Counted from the stretch's first letter, positions 13,371 through 26,300 are shown. The stretch: DNA of 64,000 nucleotides from Dolomedes plantarius (GCA_907164885.2 OU015503.1:128452281-128516280); one strand, 5' to 3'. A program made the numbers and translations. The notes: generated by a model not told the origin, from the sequence alone.

Positions 13371-13999
13371 AATTTTGAGTGACGCGCAAAGGATGAATTC
13401 ATAAAACGCGGCTTGTTTCATCACATTACTAAACTGATATTAAAAAATATATGACTAACTATTGAAAAAAAGCTTTCGAGGGTAATTTATATCATAACTA
13501 TTCCTCCCGATTTAGCAAATTATCCAAAGGCTTCAACTGAATTCCGAACGTGACTTGAGCTAGGATATATGCCTTTTTTAAAAAAAAATTGAATAAATTA
13601 ATGAGTTTAAACAAAGCAGGGTGTTAAAACTCTCAGATGGAGATCCAAACGAACTTGGCTCAGCTGCTCTCGATAGTGCAGCCGATAGTCATAACAAATT
13701 CCAAAAACTACAATTTCTGTCCGAATAATACGACCCAATTATATCGAATAGAGGGCGAAAACGAAAGCCCTGGAAGACTGTTGCGCATGAACTAAGCGAT
13801 CCAATTTTGGATTTATTTTAATATCGGTCACATAGCTATACCTACAACTAGCATAAAAAATCGATCACTGAGACTGAAATCCAACGAACGAAACTCATTT
13901 GTAAAGGATGTGCCTATTTATTTCATTCAGTTACTATATTAGTTTTGATGTTTAACCTTTAGCTTACGAGGTCCATTTTCACGAAATTTCATAATCCCT
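13371..13999. other. no gene seen
   Basis: AT-rich sequence without recognisable coding or repeat structure. Confidence 0.35.
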
Positions 14000-14212
14000 A
14001 AAAGAAACTGATAACTGACTCAAATCACAAACCAGTCCGTGATGAGTCGTAACCTACGTAATTGAATGGAGCCACGCACACGGCGCAACTGGTTACAGAC
14101 CCGTCGGACGGGTCTGTAACCAGTTGCGCCGTGTGCGTGGCTCCATTCAATTACATAGGTTACGACTCATCACGGCCTGGTTTGTGATTCGAGTCAGTTA
14201 TCAGTTTCTTTT
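14000..14212. repeat. 213-bp near-perfect palindrome
   Basis: Two 106-bp arms (14000-14105 and 14107-14212) are reverse complements with about three mismatches and a single G as the spacer at 14106. The centre is GACCCGTC-G-GACGGGTC. Flanks have no matching inverted continuation. It could be a very recent foldback MITE or the product of an inverted duplication. Such a structure would extrude a cruciform easily and is normally unstable. Confidence 0.9.
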
Positions 14213-14249
14213 GAGTTGCTCCGTGTGCAGACAGCCTAACGAAACGTGT

Positions 14250-14440
14250 TTGGCCTCGACGTGTTGTTTCAAACGCCAAAAATTCGGAGATTTTATTCTA
14301 AAGTGGAATAAAATCTTCCAATATGTCGTGAAAAAAATTTCGATATATAGAAACAGTTTTTCTATGTAATGAACATGGAGATTTGTTACGAGTTCGATAT
14401 GGGGAAGTTGGACTGTATTTCACTTGAAACAGGCTTGAAA
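14250..14440 (+). mobile_element. fragment of pogo/Tigger MITE
   Basis: Shares ordered blocks with the complete MITE at 60601-61127: GGAGATTTTATTCTAAAGTGG, TTTTTCTATGTAATGAACATG and GATATGGGGAAGTT. The left terminus and the last bases are absent, so it is a relic. Confidence 0.75.
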
Positions 14441-14773
14441 GCAGCTCTTGCAGTCTTTGAGCTGTTGACGAGTTGTGGTACTTATTAAGCTCCATTACCA
14501 GCGGCACATTTCTCCATTTTACAACGAAACAACGGGGACCTCTGTTAGAAAGAAAAAAAAAAGTAATTTGTGCGACCCATGTAACACCAAGGAATGCTAA
14601 ACCTTCGTCAGATAACAAACCGACGGCGGCTCCAGTAGGGGGCTATTGTTCCCCCCCCCCCCCCACAAAAAAAAACCAGGTAATTTTTTTTTAATACCCT
14701 AAAATTATATAATCCTAGAACTATTACAAAATGAGTTTAAATTTAAAATGAGAGGATGTTTATTTCTTATATA
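14441..14773. other. no gene seen; homopolymer runs
   Basis: Holds a C-run (about 14651-14664) followed by an A-run. Open frames across 14473-14694 match nothing recognisable. Confidence 0.35.
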
Positions 14774-15467
14774 CAGGGTGTCCATCATTAAACTTCCCTA
14801 CATTAGAGTTGTCTACAGTCGAAACTATTGTTCAGCAAATTATGAAATTTTGCGTAGGGCATACTGAAGGGATGGGAATTTGTTTGAGCGAATAAAAAAA
14901 ATGAGTTCAAAATTTCACCACCAGAGGGCGTTTTTGATGAATGACGCATTTACGACTGGTTCTTTACTTAAGATTTCAACATCTTTTTATCCATAGGCCA
15001 CCCTAACACAATAACTCATGCTCATTAAATTTTACAATCTTTAAAGTGATCGCAAAGTCGATCACTCATTTTCGGACAAAAGTTTGAAGGAACAAATATG
15101 CAAATTAATTTTTGTCGACGTACAGCAGAAGCTGTTATGAAAAGTAGAAACTTTGAAGGAGATTTTATTTTGGGCGTGCTTGCTATTGCTAATCAGAATG
15201 TCAGCGTCACGATAGAGCATGCTACCTCACGATTTCATGGTGGACATGTCTTGTTGTAATAAATTTCCTAACTGTATTAAATGTTGGCTAAATGTGTAAT
15301 TCATCAAAAAACGCCCTCTGCTGGTGAAATTTTGAACTGATTTTTATTTATTCGCCCAAACAAATTCCCATCCCTTCAATGTGTCCTACACACAATTTCA
15401 TAACTTTCTGAACAAAAATTTCGACTGTAGACAACTTTAATGTAGGGAAGTTTAATTGTGGACACCC

Positions 15468-15469
<2 letters not shown>
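14774..15469. mobile_element. mariner-type foldback element with about 180-bp inverted ends
   Basis: Begins CAGGGTGTCC at 14774 after TA and ends GGACACCCTG at 15469. Inverted similarity continues for about 180 bp, covering CAGAGGGCGTTTTTGATGAA-like sequence on both sides. CAGGGTGTCC-type ends are typical of mariner relatives. The middle (about 15060-15260) is not obviously coding. Confidence 0.8.

Positions 15470-15557
<88 letters not shown>
15470..15557. repeat. (TG)n(TA)n microsatellite
   Basis: A short TG run and then about 70 bp of TA, lying between the mariner-type element and MITE copy 2 with almost no other sequence. Confidence 0.95.
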
Positions 15558-15781
15558 GAGACGGTGAAAGGCAAAGTGTTGTAAGTCACATTTCCAACTT
15601 TTTTTTCCTTGAGAGCAAAAATGTAATCTCCATGTTCAATTTAGAGTGGAATCGCAAATAATTATTATTTGTAATATTATAATGATTATTATGAATTATA
15701 ATTTGTTCAATATATGGTGGAATTTTTTGTAGTTTTTGCAGTAAGACTTTGGACTTATACCACTTTGCCTTTCACTAACTC
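15558..15781. mobile_element. foldback MITE, copy 2
   Basis: Same element as 13151-13370. Ends GAGACGGTGAAAGGCAAAGTG and the near complement CACTTTGCCTTTCACTAACTC make a better-preserved terminal repeat than in copy 1. (TA)n on both sides. Confidence 0.82.
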
Positions 15782-15796
15782 ATATATATATATATA

Positions 15797-15949
15797 CAGT
15801 TGGCTCTCTGTTTAACGACGATATTTCCCAGTCCCGGCCCCTCCGACGTTATGGGAAATGTCATATTTTCACAAATTCCGCTTAAGGGCGATCTATACTT
15901 AAGGACGATGTTTCACGGTCCCTTGAAAGTCGTTCGACAGAGAGTCAAC
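15797..15949. mobile_element. pogo/Tigger-like MITE, 153 bp
   Basis: Ends CAGTTGGCTCTCTGT (15797) and ACAGAGAGTCAACT (15949) are inverted repeats. Internally it has AACGACGATATTTCCCAGTC and inverted GACGATGTTTCACGGTC. It lies in (TA)n on both sides. No coding capacity. Confidence 0.82.
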
Positions 15950-15987
15950 TATATATATATAATATATAATATATATATATATATATA

Positions 15988-16052
<65 letters not shown>

Positions 16053-16098
16053 CATATATATAAATAAATATATACATATATATAAATAAATATATACC
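15950..16098. repeat. (TA)n microsatellite downstream of Pc
   Basis: TA repeats with AAT and AAAT interruptions. It begins about 105 bp beyond the Pc stop codon, so it may lie within the 3' untranslated region. No clear AATAAA on the minus strand was seen between it and the stop. Confidence 0.93.
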
Positions 16099-16202
16099 TT
16101 AAGACCCGACGTTGCCCCCCAAATTGGAGCCGCCACCGTAACAAACTTCCCCCCCATTCTGTACAAGGGGAGAGGGGATCTGCAATATTACACACTGTCC
16201 GG

Positions 16203-16880
16203 TCATTGCGGCGTCCGGTCCCGGAAGAACCCGCGGCTAGTCCAGCACTCGAGCACGGTCACGGTGACCAGGTTGGAGGTGACGTCGGTGATCATGACCT
16301 GGTCGAGCACCGGGTTGTTCCGGCGCAGCACAGCTGCCGCGAAGAGGTTGTTGTTCTGCGGCTGCAGCAGTCGGCCCGGCGCCGCCGGCGAGACATCTGC
16401 CTTGCCGCCTGCCGGCACTCCGCCGCCATTGTTCTCCTGGTCGGAGTGGTTGCAGCTGCCTCCCCTCGGCGCGGACGGGGCCCGGTTGTGAGCCCTGGCC
16501 GCCGGAGGAGGGCCCGGCGCGGGGACAGTCCGTTTGCTGCTCTGGGCGGGCTTCCTGTGGTGCTCGGCCGCCCTGGCCGCCTTGGCTGGGGGCTCTGGCT
16601 CGGGGCGGCCCTGAGGCACTTGGTTCTGCTTGGGCGACTCGAAAACCGGATTCGAGGCCGCGCCGTCGTCCCAATCCTCATCTATGATAAGACTAGATTC
16701 ACTGAGATCGTCCGAGTGAGTGGCGAACGTCTTGCGCTTGCGGTCTCCCTCCTTCGGCCGAGCCTCCTCGTCGCCAGGGGGCGCCGCGGGCTCGCTGGAA
16801 GACGAACTTTCGCTGCCGGCAGGCTTGGCCGCACCATCTGCCGGGGGGTGCCGGGGGTCGGGCGCCGCGTCGCTCGTGCT
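16203..16880 (-). CDS. Pc: Pc exon 5 (linker and C-box)
   Basis: Acceptor TTTTTTTCTTTCCAG ends at 16881, and the exon starts in phase 0 with [13 protein letters not shown]. It encodes residues 79-303 and stops at TGA 16205-16203. The region is acidic/Ser-rich at first ([15 protein letters not shown]), then Pro/Ala/Arg-rich and presumably disordered. It closes with [20 protein letters not shown] and GFFRDR. In CBX proteins this C-box recruits RING1/Sce and gives repression. The exon is strongly GC-rich, which also opens long but meaningless frames on the opposite strand. Confidence 0.93.
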   Translation of the reverse strand, partial: STSDAAPDPRHPPADGAAKPAGSESSSSSEPAAPPGDEEARPKEGDRKRKTFATHSDDLSESSLIIDEDWDDGAASNPVFESPKQNQVPQGRPEPEPPAKAARAAEHHRKPAQSSKRTVPAPGPPPAARAHNRAPSAPRGGSCNHSDQENNGGGVPAGGKADVSPAAPGRLLQPQNNNLFAAAVLRRNNPVLDQVMITDVTSNLVTVTVLECWTSRGFFRDRTPQ

Positions 16881-17096
16881 CTGGAAAGAAAAAAACACGC
16901 ACGCTATAACAGGGAGAGGAGATAATGACAATAAGACGGGGGAAAGGAAGGATAATGGATCAGTTGGGTGGGGGGTTGTCCCAACACAATTCGAAGCTGT
17001 AATGCTAGATGATTTTCAATTTCAATGCGAGCCTCTGCCGACTGGAGCTCTCGTTCAGAACCTATACACACACACTCATATATATATATATATATT

Positions 17097-17146
<50 letters not shown>

Positions 17147-17198
17147 ATAATATATATATATATATATAAATATATATATATAAATAAATAAATAAATA

Positions 17199-17243
<45 letters not shown>

Positions 17244-20200
17244 TAGGTAGGTAGCCTTCCTACAGCTCGGCCTCTTACAACATGGTTTCGCTCTAACACG
17301 GTAGGATGAATTGCGGGACCCTTCGTGTAACACAGCAACCTGTAACACGGTTTCGCTCCAACACGATTAAAAATTTGTAGAAATCTTTGTACAACACTGT
17401 ACTTCTACAGCACTAGATAACACGATTTTTGTTTCACACATTTAAAAACTAAATTACCCTAAAATAATGACGGGAGGGAATGACGAACTGAAGTGGCTTT
17501 ACATGAAAATGTATAAACAAATTATAATTTATTCATTTCTAACTCTATAAAATGACAAGAAGGCTTGAATCATTAAAATCTTGAATCATTTTTCCCGAAT
17601 GCAGAACCTTCTGCCGAAAGAAGCATACAATTGAAGAGGGAGCTGCAAAATTGTGTGTCTCTCCATTCCGTGATATCTACAATGACCCTGCAAGAACCGG
17701 CAAACAAACAAAAATGAGACATTTTTTAAAGAGGATAGAAGGTGCGAAAAATCTAAATGAAGAAAAAAGTTCCGAAAGTGAAGGTGACATCGTTCAATCG
17801 AAGAAACGTTCTCGTTTGATTGTACTGAGCAGTGACGAGGAAGGAATTTATTCAATGAAGGTCGCATTAAATGAAAATAATTTCTTTTTTCTTTCTTTTC
17901 GTTTTGTGTTATACATACATTTATATTTTTAATAAAAATTAGGTTGCTTATATGGAATTAAAAAAAAATTGTTTTTAATAAGGTTTGAGAACGTAACCCA
18001 TCTTTTTTGGACTGCCTCTGGGTCTCCTACAACACGGCATTTTCTAAGAACCTACCTACCGTGTCACCTGTACAGGATATCAATAATCAGACTTTCAAAA
18101 ACCACGTCCGCGGCTGCAATCTCTTACATCTGACTCGATAAATTGACACAGTGTGGACACATATTTCGCATGCGCTCAGCATTTATATTCATTTTGTGTT
18201 GTTATTTTCAGTCAATTTTGTTTTGTAGACTGGTGCAGCCATCTGTCGGACGGGACGGAAACGAAAAGTGAAACGCGAGTTAACATCCAATGAAGTGGAT
18301 GGGATTTTTTTTTTTAAATTGTTTATTAATACATAGACACAGGGCCACCCAGAGACTTTACGGGACCTGGGGCAAACTTCTATTGGGGGCCCCAAGATTA
18401 ATCGAATAATTTTTTTTTTATTTTTTGCAGGGCCCCTTTTTTGAGGAGATTATTTTGAATTTTGAAGTACGGTACAAGTTTCAGAATTTTCTTTCGGAGG
18501 AAATCTAAGGAAATATTAATCTAAGGAAATATAAATCGGAGGAAATATTAAAATTTTTTTTTCGGGCCCCTCCGGCAGTTGGGGGCCTGGGGCACAGTGC
18601 CCCAGTTGCCCCCCCCCCCTCTGGGCGGCCCTGCATAGACATGTCAAGTTTATATGATTCAACAGAAAATTTAAAAACATGGTATATAAAAAGTTCTTTT
18701 TATCTTGTAATTATTATAGTTATTTTTTCAAATGTTATAAAATTTCGGCTATTCGGGGTAAAAAACCTGGTCTAGTGTATTTGAAAAGAAAAGATACCAC
18801 CTTTGTGCTCGAGGAATAAACAGGAAAACCAACGTCAATAAAGCACAAACAGCAATACGATGCAATTATTTTGCATACGGCCGTTTCGAAGCCATCGGCT
18901 ATATATATACTATATATATACATTCTATATATAGTATTGCCCACTAAAGTCCCTTCCCACCCTGTTAACTTCGGAACGGCTGCTGCTATATTCATAAAAG
19001 TGGTGTCTAGGTATAGTAAAGTAGCCATGCGCTACTGAATGAAACCACCTACCGCGCCACCTGGTGGAAAACTGCGGAGTTAGCATTCCTATCTCGAAAA
19101 CGAAACGAGATAGGGAAAAAAAGGGATTTACAAAGTTGTAGAAAATCATCGATTTGGTACGAAAAGATACCTTGTGGATATTAATAAGAAGACTACAATG
19201 GTTAAAACGCGCATTTGTTTTTTCGTGATTTCCTACACTGTGACGTGACAAAAGGATCTGATAAAGAAAAAAAAAACAATTTTAACAATATACCTTTATT
19301 TGAGATGTTCAATCTTCTCACCGTCAGCTGCAACACACATTTGGATCCTCATTTGAATCTCACGTTGTATACGTTGGAGCATAGAGCGTGACACGTTGGC
19401 ACAAGCGTCCGTAATGCGTCGTTTAAGGTCCTGCAATGTTTGTGGAGGGGTCGCATAACCCTTCTGTTTCAGGTATCCCCACAGGAAAAAGTCCAGTGGA
19501 GTCAGATCAGGCGAACGTGGAGGCCACTCTTCGAAACCGCCATACCCAATTATTTGGTCCCCGAATTCCTCGACGAGGTACTGCTTCACTGGAGATCTCA
19601 GTTTTCGAATACTCAGCCATGACCACGAGCATCAACATACTACAACCCCAAGAAGATGTCTCTTTTATAGCTGTCTTAGGTGAACAGGCGTGACGTTTCT
19701 TACGTATTTGCATACTGCAAAAATTTCGAACACCAAGCGCAAGTTGCGTTGAGTTGATGCGACACTATTTTACACGATCTACGTATTGTCTACTCTGTTT
19801 ATAAAGACAATCATTACAAGGATGCAACCCTCGGGAATTGAACCCCGGTCCTTTTGATTGGGGATCAAAAGCGATATACCACTGTGCACATTGCGGTGTC
19901 GTGTTTTGCCCGAAAGATAATCATTTCTCCTTCCGTTCAAGTTTCGTGACGTCACAGTGTCGGAAATCGCGAAAAAACAAATGCGCGTTTTAACCGTTCT
20001 ATTCTTTGCATTAATGTCCACAAGGTATCTTTTCGTACTAAATCGATGATTTTCTACAACTTTGTAAATCACTTTTTTTTCCCTATCTCGTTCCGTTTTC
20101 GAGATAGGAATGCTAACTCCGCAGTTTTCCACCAGGTGGCGTGGTAGGTGGTTTCATTCAGTAGCGCATGGCTACTTTACTATACCTAGACACCACTTTT

Positions 20201-20278
20201 ATGAATATAGCAGCAGCCGTTCCGAAGTTAAGAGGGTGGGAAGGGACTTTAGTGGGCATACTGTACATACATATACCT

Positions 20279-20321
<43 letters not shown>

Positions 20322-23300
20322 AAAGAAATAGATGAAAGAGAAAACCAGTATGAGCTAAAAAATTTCCCTCTTATGAGAAAGTCTCCAAGAGATCTTAATT
20401 TTTCTCCTCCCTCGGTGTCCCGCAAACATTCCGTCATCGAGGTAGAAAGTGAGGTGCTACCATCCTGTCGACTCGCCTCGTCATGACTTGTCGATGCGTC
20501 CCGTTACAAGCGGACGGAACTCGTTTTGAAACGGAGGGAGTCCCCCCGAATTCATTTCTAAAACAAAATTTGTTATGCACGTAACGGAAACTGATACTTA
20601 CCAGGCTTCGTTCCCTCTTGGGTTTCGGCCCTCTTTTGGCATGACCGGACTCTTTTTCTTTGCTACAGAGAGGAGAAAAGAAGGGCACAATGAATGTAAA
20701 ATAACAAATGCAAAACTAAGACGAGCACATTTAAAATGACCCGAGGTAGCGCGCTGGCTTTTGGAACGGATCGAATCCCGATATTTTATAATTTTTAAAA
20801 ATTTTTCGCACAATATTTTTATAAACAAACAAAATTCACATGTATTGTTTTTTCAAAATCGTCAAACGCCGTTACGCAAAAGTGCAAGCATCGAATTCGA
20901 TCGAAGCGCCACCTTGCGGTTTTTTTCGGCTAAAAGTATCAAAAGAATGCATTGCCATCGTGTTCTGAGCTATTCTAAAAGTTTGAAATGTCTAGCTAGT
21001 CGGGAAGTGAGTTAAAAATCGATTGCAAGATCTGTACCGGACAAACAAACACACACACAAACACACAAGAAAGCAAGTTAATAAAAACATGGTAAAAAGT
21101 ATACTGTAATGCGTATCATAAATCATGAAAAGCTAATAAAAAAGTCAACAAAATTTATCTATCAGTATTTTATTACGAAAACAAAATAAGCAGACCTGCC
21201 AACCTCATTAAGAGCAAAATCCTGCAATATTCTACCGTGCATAAAATAATCGACGTAACGACATAACACAAAACAGTATAGTAAAAATTATAATAAATGA
21301 ATTATAATGTATACATACTTATAGTTTATAGGATCTCTTTAATATTACAAAGTTCAAAATATTTCCTTGCTGTTCAGCACATCTTGAAGTTATAATATTA
21401 AACAAAAGTTATATATTTGGAATTTGTAATCATACATTTTAATGTACATCAAATTTACACTAGCAGGGACCCCAGCAGTCTCTATTTTGAGTACTTCTAT
21501 TTCTTTATAATGTTTGTTTTAATTGATTGCAGAAAATTTTGGAATTTTTGTAGCAGTTGTTGTAGCTGATTTTGATCTTTTTAAATTAAGTTAAATTTAA
21601 AGGGGGCTTCGGGATTAATCATTTTCGTGGCGCAAAAAAGCCACTAGTTTTCATATTCCAGGACGCGTGCGGGTAGAAAAAAAAAGGGTTATTCCCCGTT
21701 TTGAGGATGACCTTCGATTAGCGGTGGAATGAAGTTCCATGCAGAGAGAATCTATTTTGAGATACTGTACAGGTTTGGCGGGAAGAATGCTTCTAGAAAA
21801 TTCTAGTTTGGGCTCTGCGCATGTGCCACGAGAGTAGACGAGCAAAATGATCGAGAATGACGGCAGAGCGCGGAATGGAATTCAATGCCGATGGACGTGT
21901 GTTCATCGAGCCTCTCAGTTAAAAATGGTGAGAGCTGAACGCGCCGATTTGGAGCCTTGGTTAGCATGAAAAGGAATGAATCGAATTATTCAAATTACGG
22001 ACTGATTCTCTGTTCTATTATTCTTCCACTCGCCAATAATGCCAGGGACGAGTTTGGCAAAAAAGCAAAAAATCTGAAAACAGATTCTGGAAAACTTATA
22101 CATGGGGTTGGAAGAGGCAGAGCTCCTCGCGGGGTTCAAGGGGCAGCGCCCCTTGAGGGGGGTTTAAGGGGGGCTTCGCCTCCCTGAAGTCAGAGCATTT
22201 TTGATATTTAAAACATATTTTGCTACACTTTTAGCATGTCTTTTGGAACAGATGTAGTATACGCAATGGGTGGTTTCTTGGAGACTTTTTTTTGTCGCCA
22301 AATTCCCGTGTCTCCGGGGGTCTAAGTTTGGAAGCCATTTTGAAAATCCGTAGAAACACGATTTTTTTCCAATTCTTCAACTAAGCTTGAAATTAAAAAA
22401 AAAAATGTTTTTATCGGAAGTTAATTCCCAATAGACGGTACCATCGCCAATTTTTGCGAGAAGTTGCCGCCAAAATCCCGTTTGGAGACCTGTTAGGCTT
22501 AAACTGCGAAATGCAAACAAATGTGGCGACCAAGAAAGAACAAATAAATTGTTAAACAAACTTACTGCTGGCTTTATGAAACTCGTAGGCGCAAACGGGA
22601 TCTTCGCTTCGCTCAGATACCCTTGCTTCACTCCGCTACGCTGCGTTACGCATCCGTCCAAAAACATTACAGAAAATCCCCAGCCCGGTGGCTTCGCTAT
22701 GTACCGCTGTAGTACAGTAAAAAAAAGCTTCCGCTGGCTGTAGCGGTCAGTAAAACAATGCTTATCGCACAAAACTTCAAAAAATATCACCCGATCTTAA
22801 AATCAGAATATAAAAACCGCCAAACCAACATTAGATTTGGCAAAAAATCGCCCCTTGGCGTTCGTTGCGTATACTAAGCTCTTTGCAGCATATTATGCAA
22901 TAGGCAACTCCAGAATTTTCAAGTTTCCGGAAAACGTCTCCTAAATATGTGTTTGCTACACTTTCTCCAGCCATTCCCAGCGTCATGGATTTTTAATGCC
23001 GAAGTCGTTCGACGAAGGTTTATTTATCCGATCGACATGCTATATTTTTCGTAACAGTCGCCATAACGACAATATTTAGAAAAATAAAACCAATCTATTT
23101 TCTTACACCAAGTATTAACCTAAAGCAAAACACATACAAAATCAAAAGTATACAACGCCATGTGAGCAACGAGCAACACACGTGATACGGAACAAGTTCC
23201 TGGAAAGAGGCACGCCGGGACACGCAAATGAAAGAGTTTCTCTTATTTACTGTGACGTCACGATGACGACATAGCGACATGTATCCTTCTGTCAATCCAC

Positions 23301-26300
23301 TTCTTTCACTTCGATTCGCGCGAACGTAGTAGAAGCTATATCGGAAAAAAGTGGATATTTTTTCAAGAAATTTAAAAAAGCGGAATTTTTCTTTTGCAGA
23401 AAATATAAAAAAGCGGAAAAAAACTCATCCCTGTAATGCTAACGGATGATGACTGCATTTAGAACTATTAGAGCAGGCAAACCTCTTGCCTGTCAAATAT
23501 ATTATTTTAATATACAATCATTCCTCCTAACACGATTGGCTGCATATTGAAAGGGAAATGTGTTATCGATATTTTTGTCCCGAAACGAATAATATACGGG
23601 GATATACGGGCCTAGTCTCAGGCGAAAAGAATTCACTACCGAGAAACGTCAGAAATGACGTCACGATGAGGGCGTTCTCGCAAGCTAGAAGAAAATCGGT
23701 AGTCTCAGGCCATTTCTCGGGAGCTAAACTCACTTCGTATTTCTCACTTAGCGGGTAAAACTTTCCACCAAACTTGAGTCGGTGAGAATGTACTTCGCTT
23801 TCGAGTTTAAGATGGCCGCCGATTTCGTGTTGATTGTGTTCAAATGAAAGTACGTCCAGCACTTTAGGTCCAGCGGTTTGGTCTGTACGTTATCTGTCAG
23901 TTAGTCACGGAACTGTGTTATATCTATTTATATAAAAGAGCTCGTCTGTTTGTTTGTCCGCTATAGAATCCTAGACTGTTTCACCGACCGGGACCAAATT
24001 CGGCTCAGTTAATGTTTAGGACCTGTTGCCTCCTAGTTGAGACAATGTAAGGAGAACTTACTAATTTAACGGTATTTAACTAAAGAAAAACTAATAATAC
24101 AACTTATCAACAGCAAACCATTTTATTTTTCAACTCAACTGCACTCTAAAGAGAAACTATGTATATAACTGTTGCCACACAATCATTTTTAACAATAATT
24201 ACAAAAGTAACATTCAAAAATTATAAAAATATTTGAGAGTCAATTTTAAATCAATTATTTACATTTTATGCCTTTATAGACCCGAGAAAGGCAACGCAGC
24301 AAAAATGAAATTGGGGCTCAATTAGTTTTTTTTAATTAATTTGTTAATGATTTTTGTCAATTTATTGGCCAACAATGTGCGAAAGCAAAATAAAATTGCC
24401 GTAGCAGTTGCCATTCTTCGTTTTACATAAACGTCAATTCCAGTGTCACGCACGTTAGCGTGATATATCAAGAGATAAATGAAAAATATACCCATGCGGT
24501 GTCGTCAAACTTTATCTCTTTTGAAGTTTGACGTCACCGCATGGGTATATTTTTCATTTCTCAGTGATTCATTCTTTAGTGAATGAATCATGCTGTGTTT
24601 ACGTTTTGTTCGGACGAGTATGCATTTAGAATTGAAATATCTCTAAAACTATTAAAGTAACCGATTAAGTGTACGCAGAAAATATTATCAGTTTTTAAAG
24701 CTCTTTCCAAATATACAACATTTATGCACTTTCATTAAAAAAAAATACATCGATTTCGACATTCTCAAATATGGCCGAATTTGATGTGGTACACCTAGAA
24801 GTGTGACTGCGATAGACAGAACCCGACCTTGCTTTATTAATATAGAAGATTCTATGCAGGAACTGTACATTGAATGAAACTAAAAAGCGATTTGGCGTAC
24901 TTGCTATCATAGTTGAACATTAAATAAAAATGTCTACAAATCTGATCCGGTTTTACTGTATTATCTTTCATTTTAGATAGCAGATAGAGATTAATACAAT
25001 AGTTTATCTTTCTTAAGAGGGCTCATGCATAATGCGTCAACTATTTCCTCTCTTAGCTTGGGATCTTAATAAAAACTGGCGAGTATATTTTATACTTTAT
25101 TTTTGGGAATACTTAGCAAAACTTGAAGAAGGTAAATCAAGTCACCTTGTAAAGATTTCAAATCAGATCTTTATCTTTCACACAATACATTTTAAACTTG
25201 AGACAAAAAAGATGTACTATAGAAATTTTTTACAAGATAATCTATATATATAATACGGCACAAAAATCGACGATATTTCTACACTCCGAATGGCAACGGA
25301 TGCATCTACCAAATGTCAACATTAGCGGCCGTTCACAATCTGCAACCGCGTGTCAATATGGATTTACGCACTGAAATCAGGAATGCTCGAAAGCGAGCTG
25401 CACGATCAAGTCGAAATTGGGAACAGTCTCAAGAAAGAAAGCGAAGAAATAATTCATTAAGAGAGAGCATAAATTATAGCGAGGTTAGGCTTAACCGTCG
25501 CCGGTATAGCAACCGACAGCCAGTAATAGTCAATTTTCTACACTATTTTCAGTACTTGCTGAATTTTTACTCCATTTTATAAGTCAAGAAATTTTTCCAA
25601 CAATTTATTATTTTATATGATTAAGTGTAGATATCTGAATTGTGAACAGTAATACATACAGAAGTAAGAAATCAACAGAGTGAAGTAGTCAACACTATAT
25701 TTTAAATTTTTCCCCAACAATTTCTTATTTGTTATAATGATAAATTATAGATATCTTAATTTTGAAAAATAGTACATACAGAGAGAGATGTAATTTTTAA
25801 AATCATTATTATTGGGTTTCTCAGTCTTATCTTTTAACTCTGTTCTGAAGTAATGGAAATTGACATTTTTAGATCACGATGTTTTAGAATAAGCCTTATA
25901 GAAAATACCGCTTAACAACGTATATTTATGATGACAGGTAATGTTAACATTCCTTACATATGGTACTTTCAGTTGAGTTGTTTTGCAAAAGAAAATATAA
26001 AACTAAAAGTGACCATGCTGGTCGCGCAGCGGCTTGTTTAATAATAATTCTCCAAGCTTGTATTTCATAGCCAGACAATCACCCAATGACCAGGCTGCTG
26101 TAATTTGCTAACAGAATCTGCAGGTTTCAGTCAACACTGAGGCCACGAGCACTTATAACTATTCAGAATTGGTTTGGAATTGCAGGTACTGGCTAAGACA
26201 CAAAAAATTGTCCACAGCTCTGCAAAAGTAACGGATTGCTTATTTATACTGTATCCTGTGTTCCACCGCACCCCCCAAAAAATAAATAAATGGAAATACA

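Larger units (their letters stand above)
18934..20261. mobile_element. mariner-type element with about 320-bp inverted ends
   Basis: GTATTGCCCACTAAAGTC at the left and its near complement at the right (20244-20261) start inverted arms of about 320 bp (18934-19255 and 19935-20261). The arms share AAACTGCGGAGTTAGCATTC, CACCTGGTGG and ATCGAT blocks. Between them lie a decayed transposase on the minus strand and a tRNA-like sequence. Confidence 0.85.
16881..20601 (-). other. Pc: Pc intron 4 (3.7 kb)
   Basis: Starts GTAAGT and ends TTTCCAG on the minus strand. It holds, from low to high coordinates: (TA)n at 17077-17240, a Tigger remnant, an interspersed repeat split by a hAT MITE, and a mariner-type element with long inverted ends. 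Confidence 0.85.

Noticed and set aside
16206..16925. Long Arg/Ala-rich open frames on the plus strand opposite Pc exon 5
   Set aside because: Produced by the GC-rich composition of the exon. The minus-strand frame has the C-box, the splice acceptor and a matching phase; the plus frames have no known domain.
19808..19885. Functional tRNA-Gly(CCC)
   Set aside because: Anticodon stem is good, but the acceptor stem is unpaired and the T-stem has mismatches. It sits within a mariner-type element.
20281..20323. CRISPR-like or tandem array
   Set aside because: Simple CA/TA dinucleotides only. No spaced repeats of the CRISPR kind exist in the window.
22110..22190. GC-rich block as a promoter or CpG island
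   Set aside because: It is built of imperfect GGGGCAGCGCCCC-like repeats, a similar piece occurs at 40425, and no transcript structure is near it. Probably a repeat fragment.
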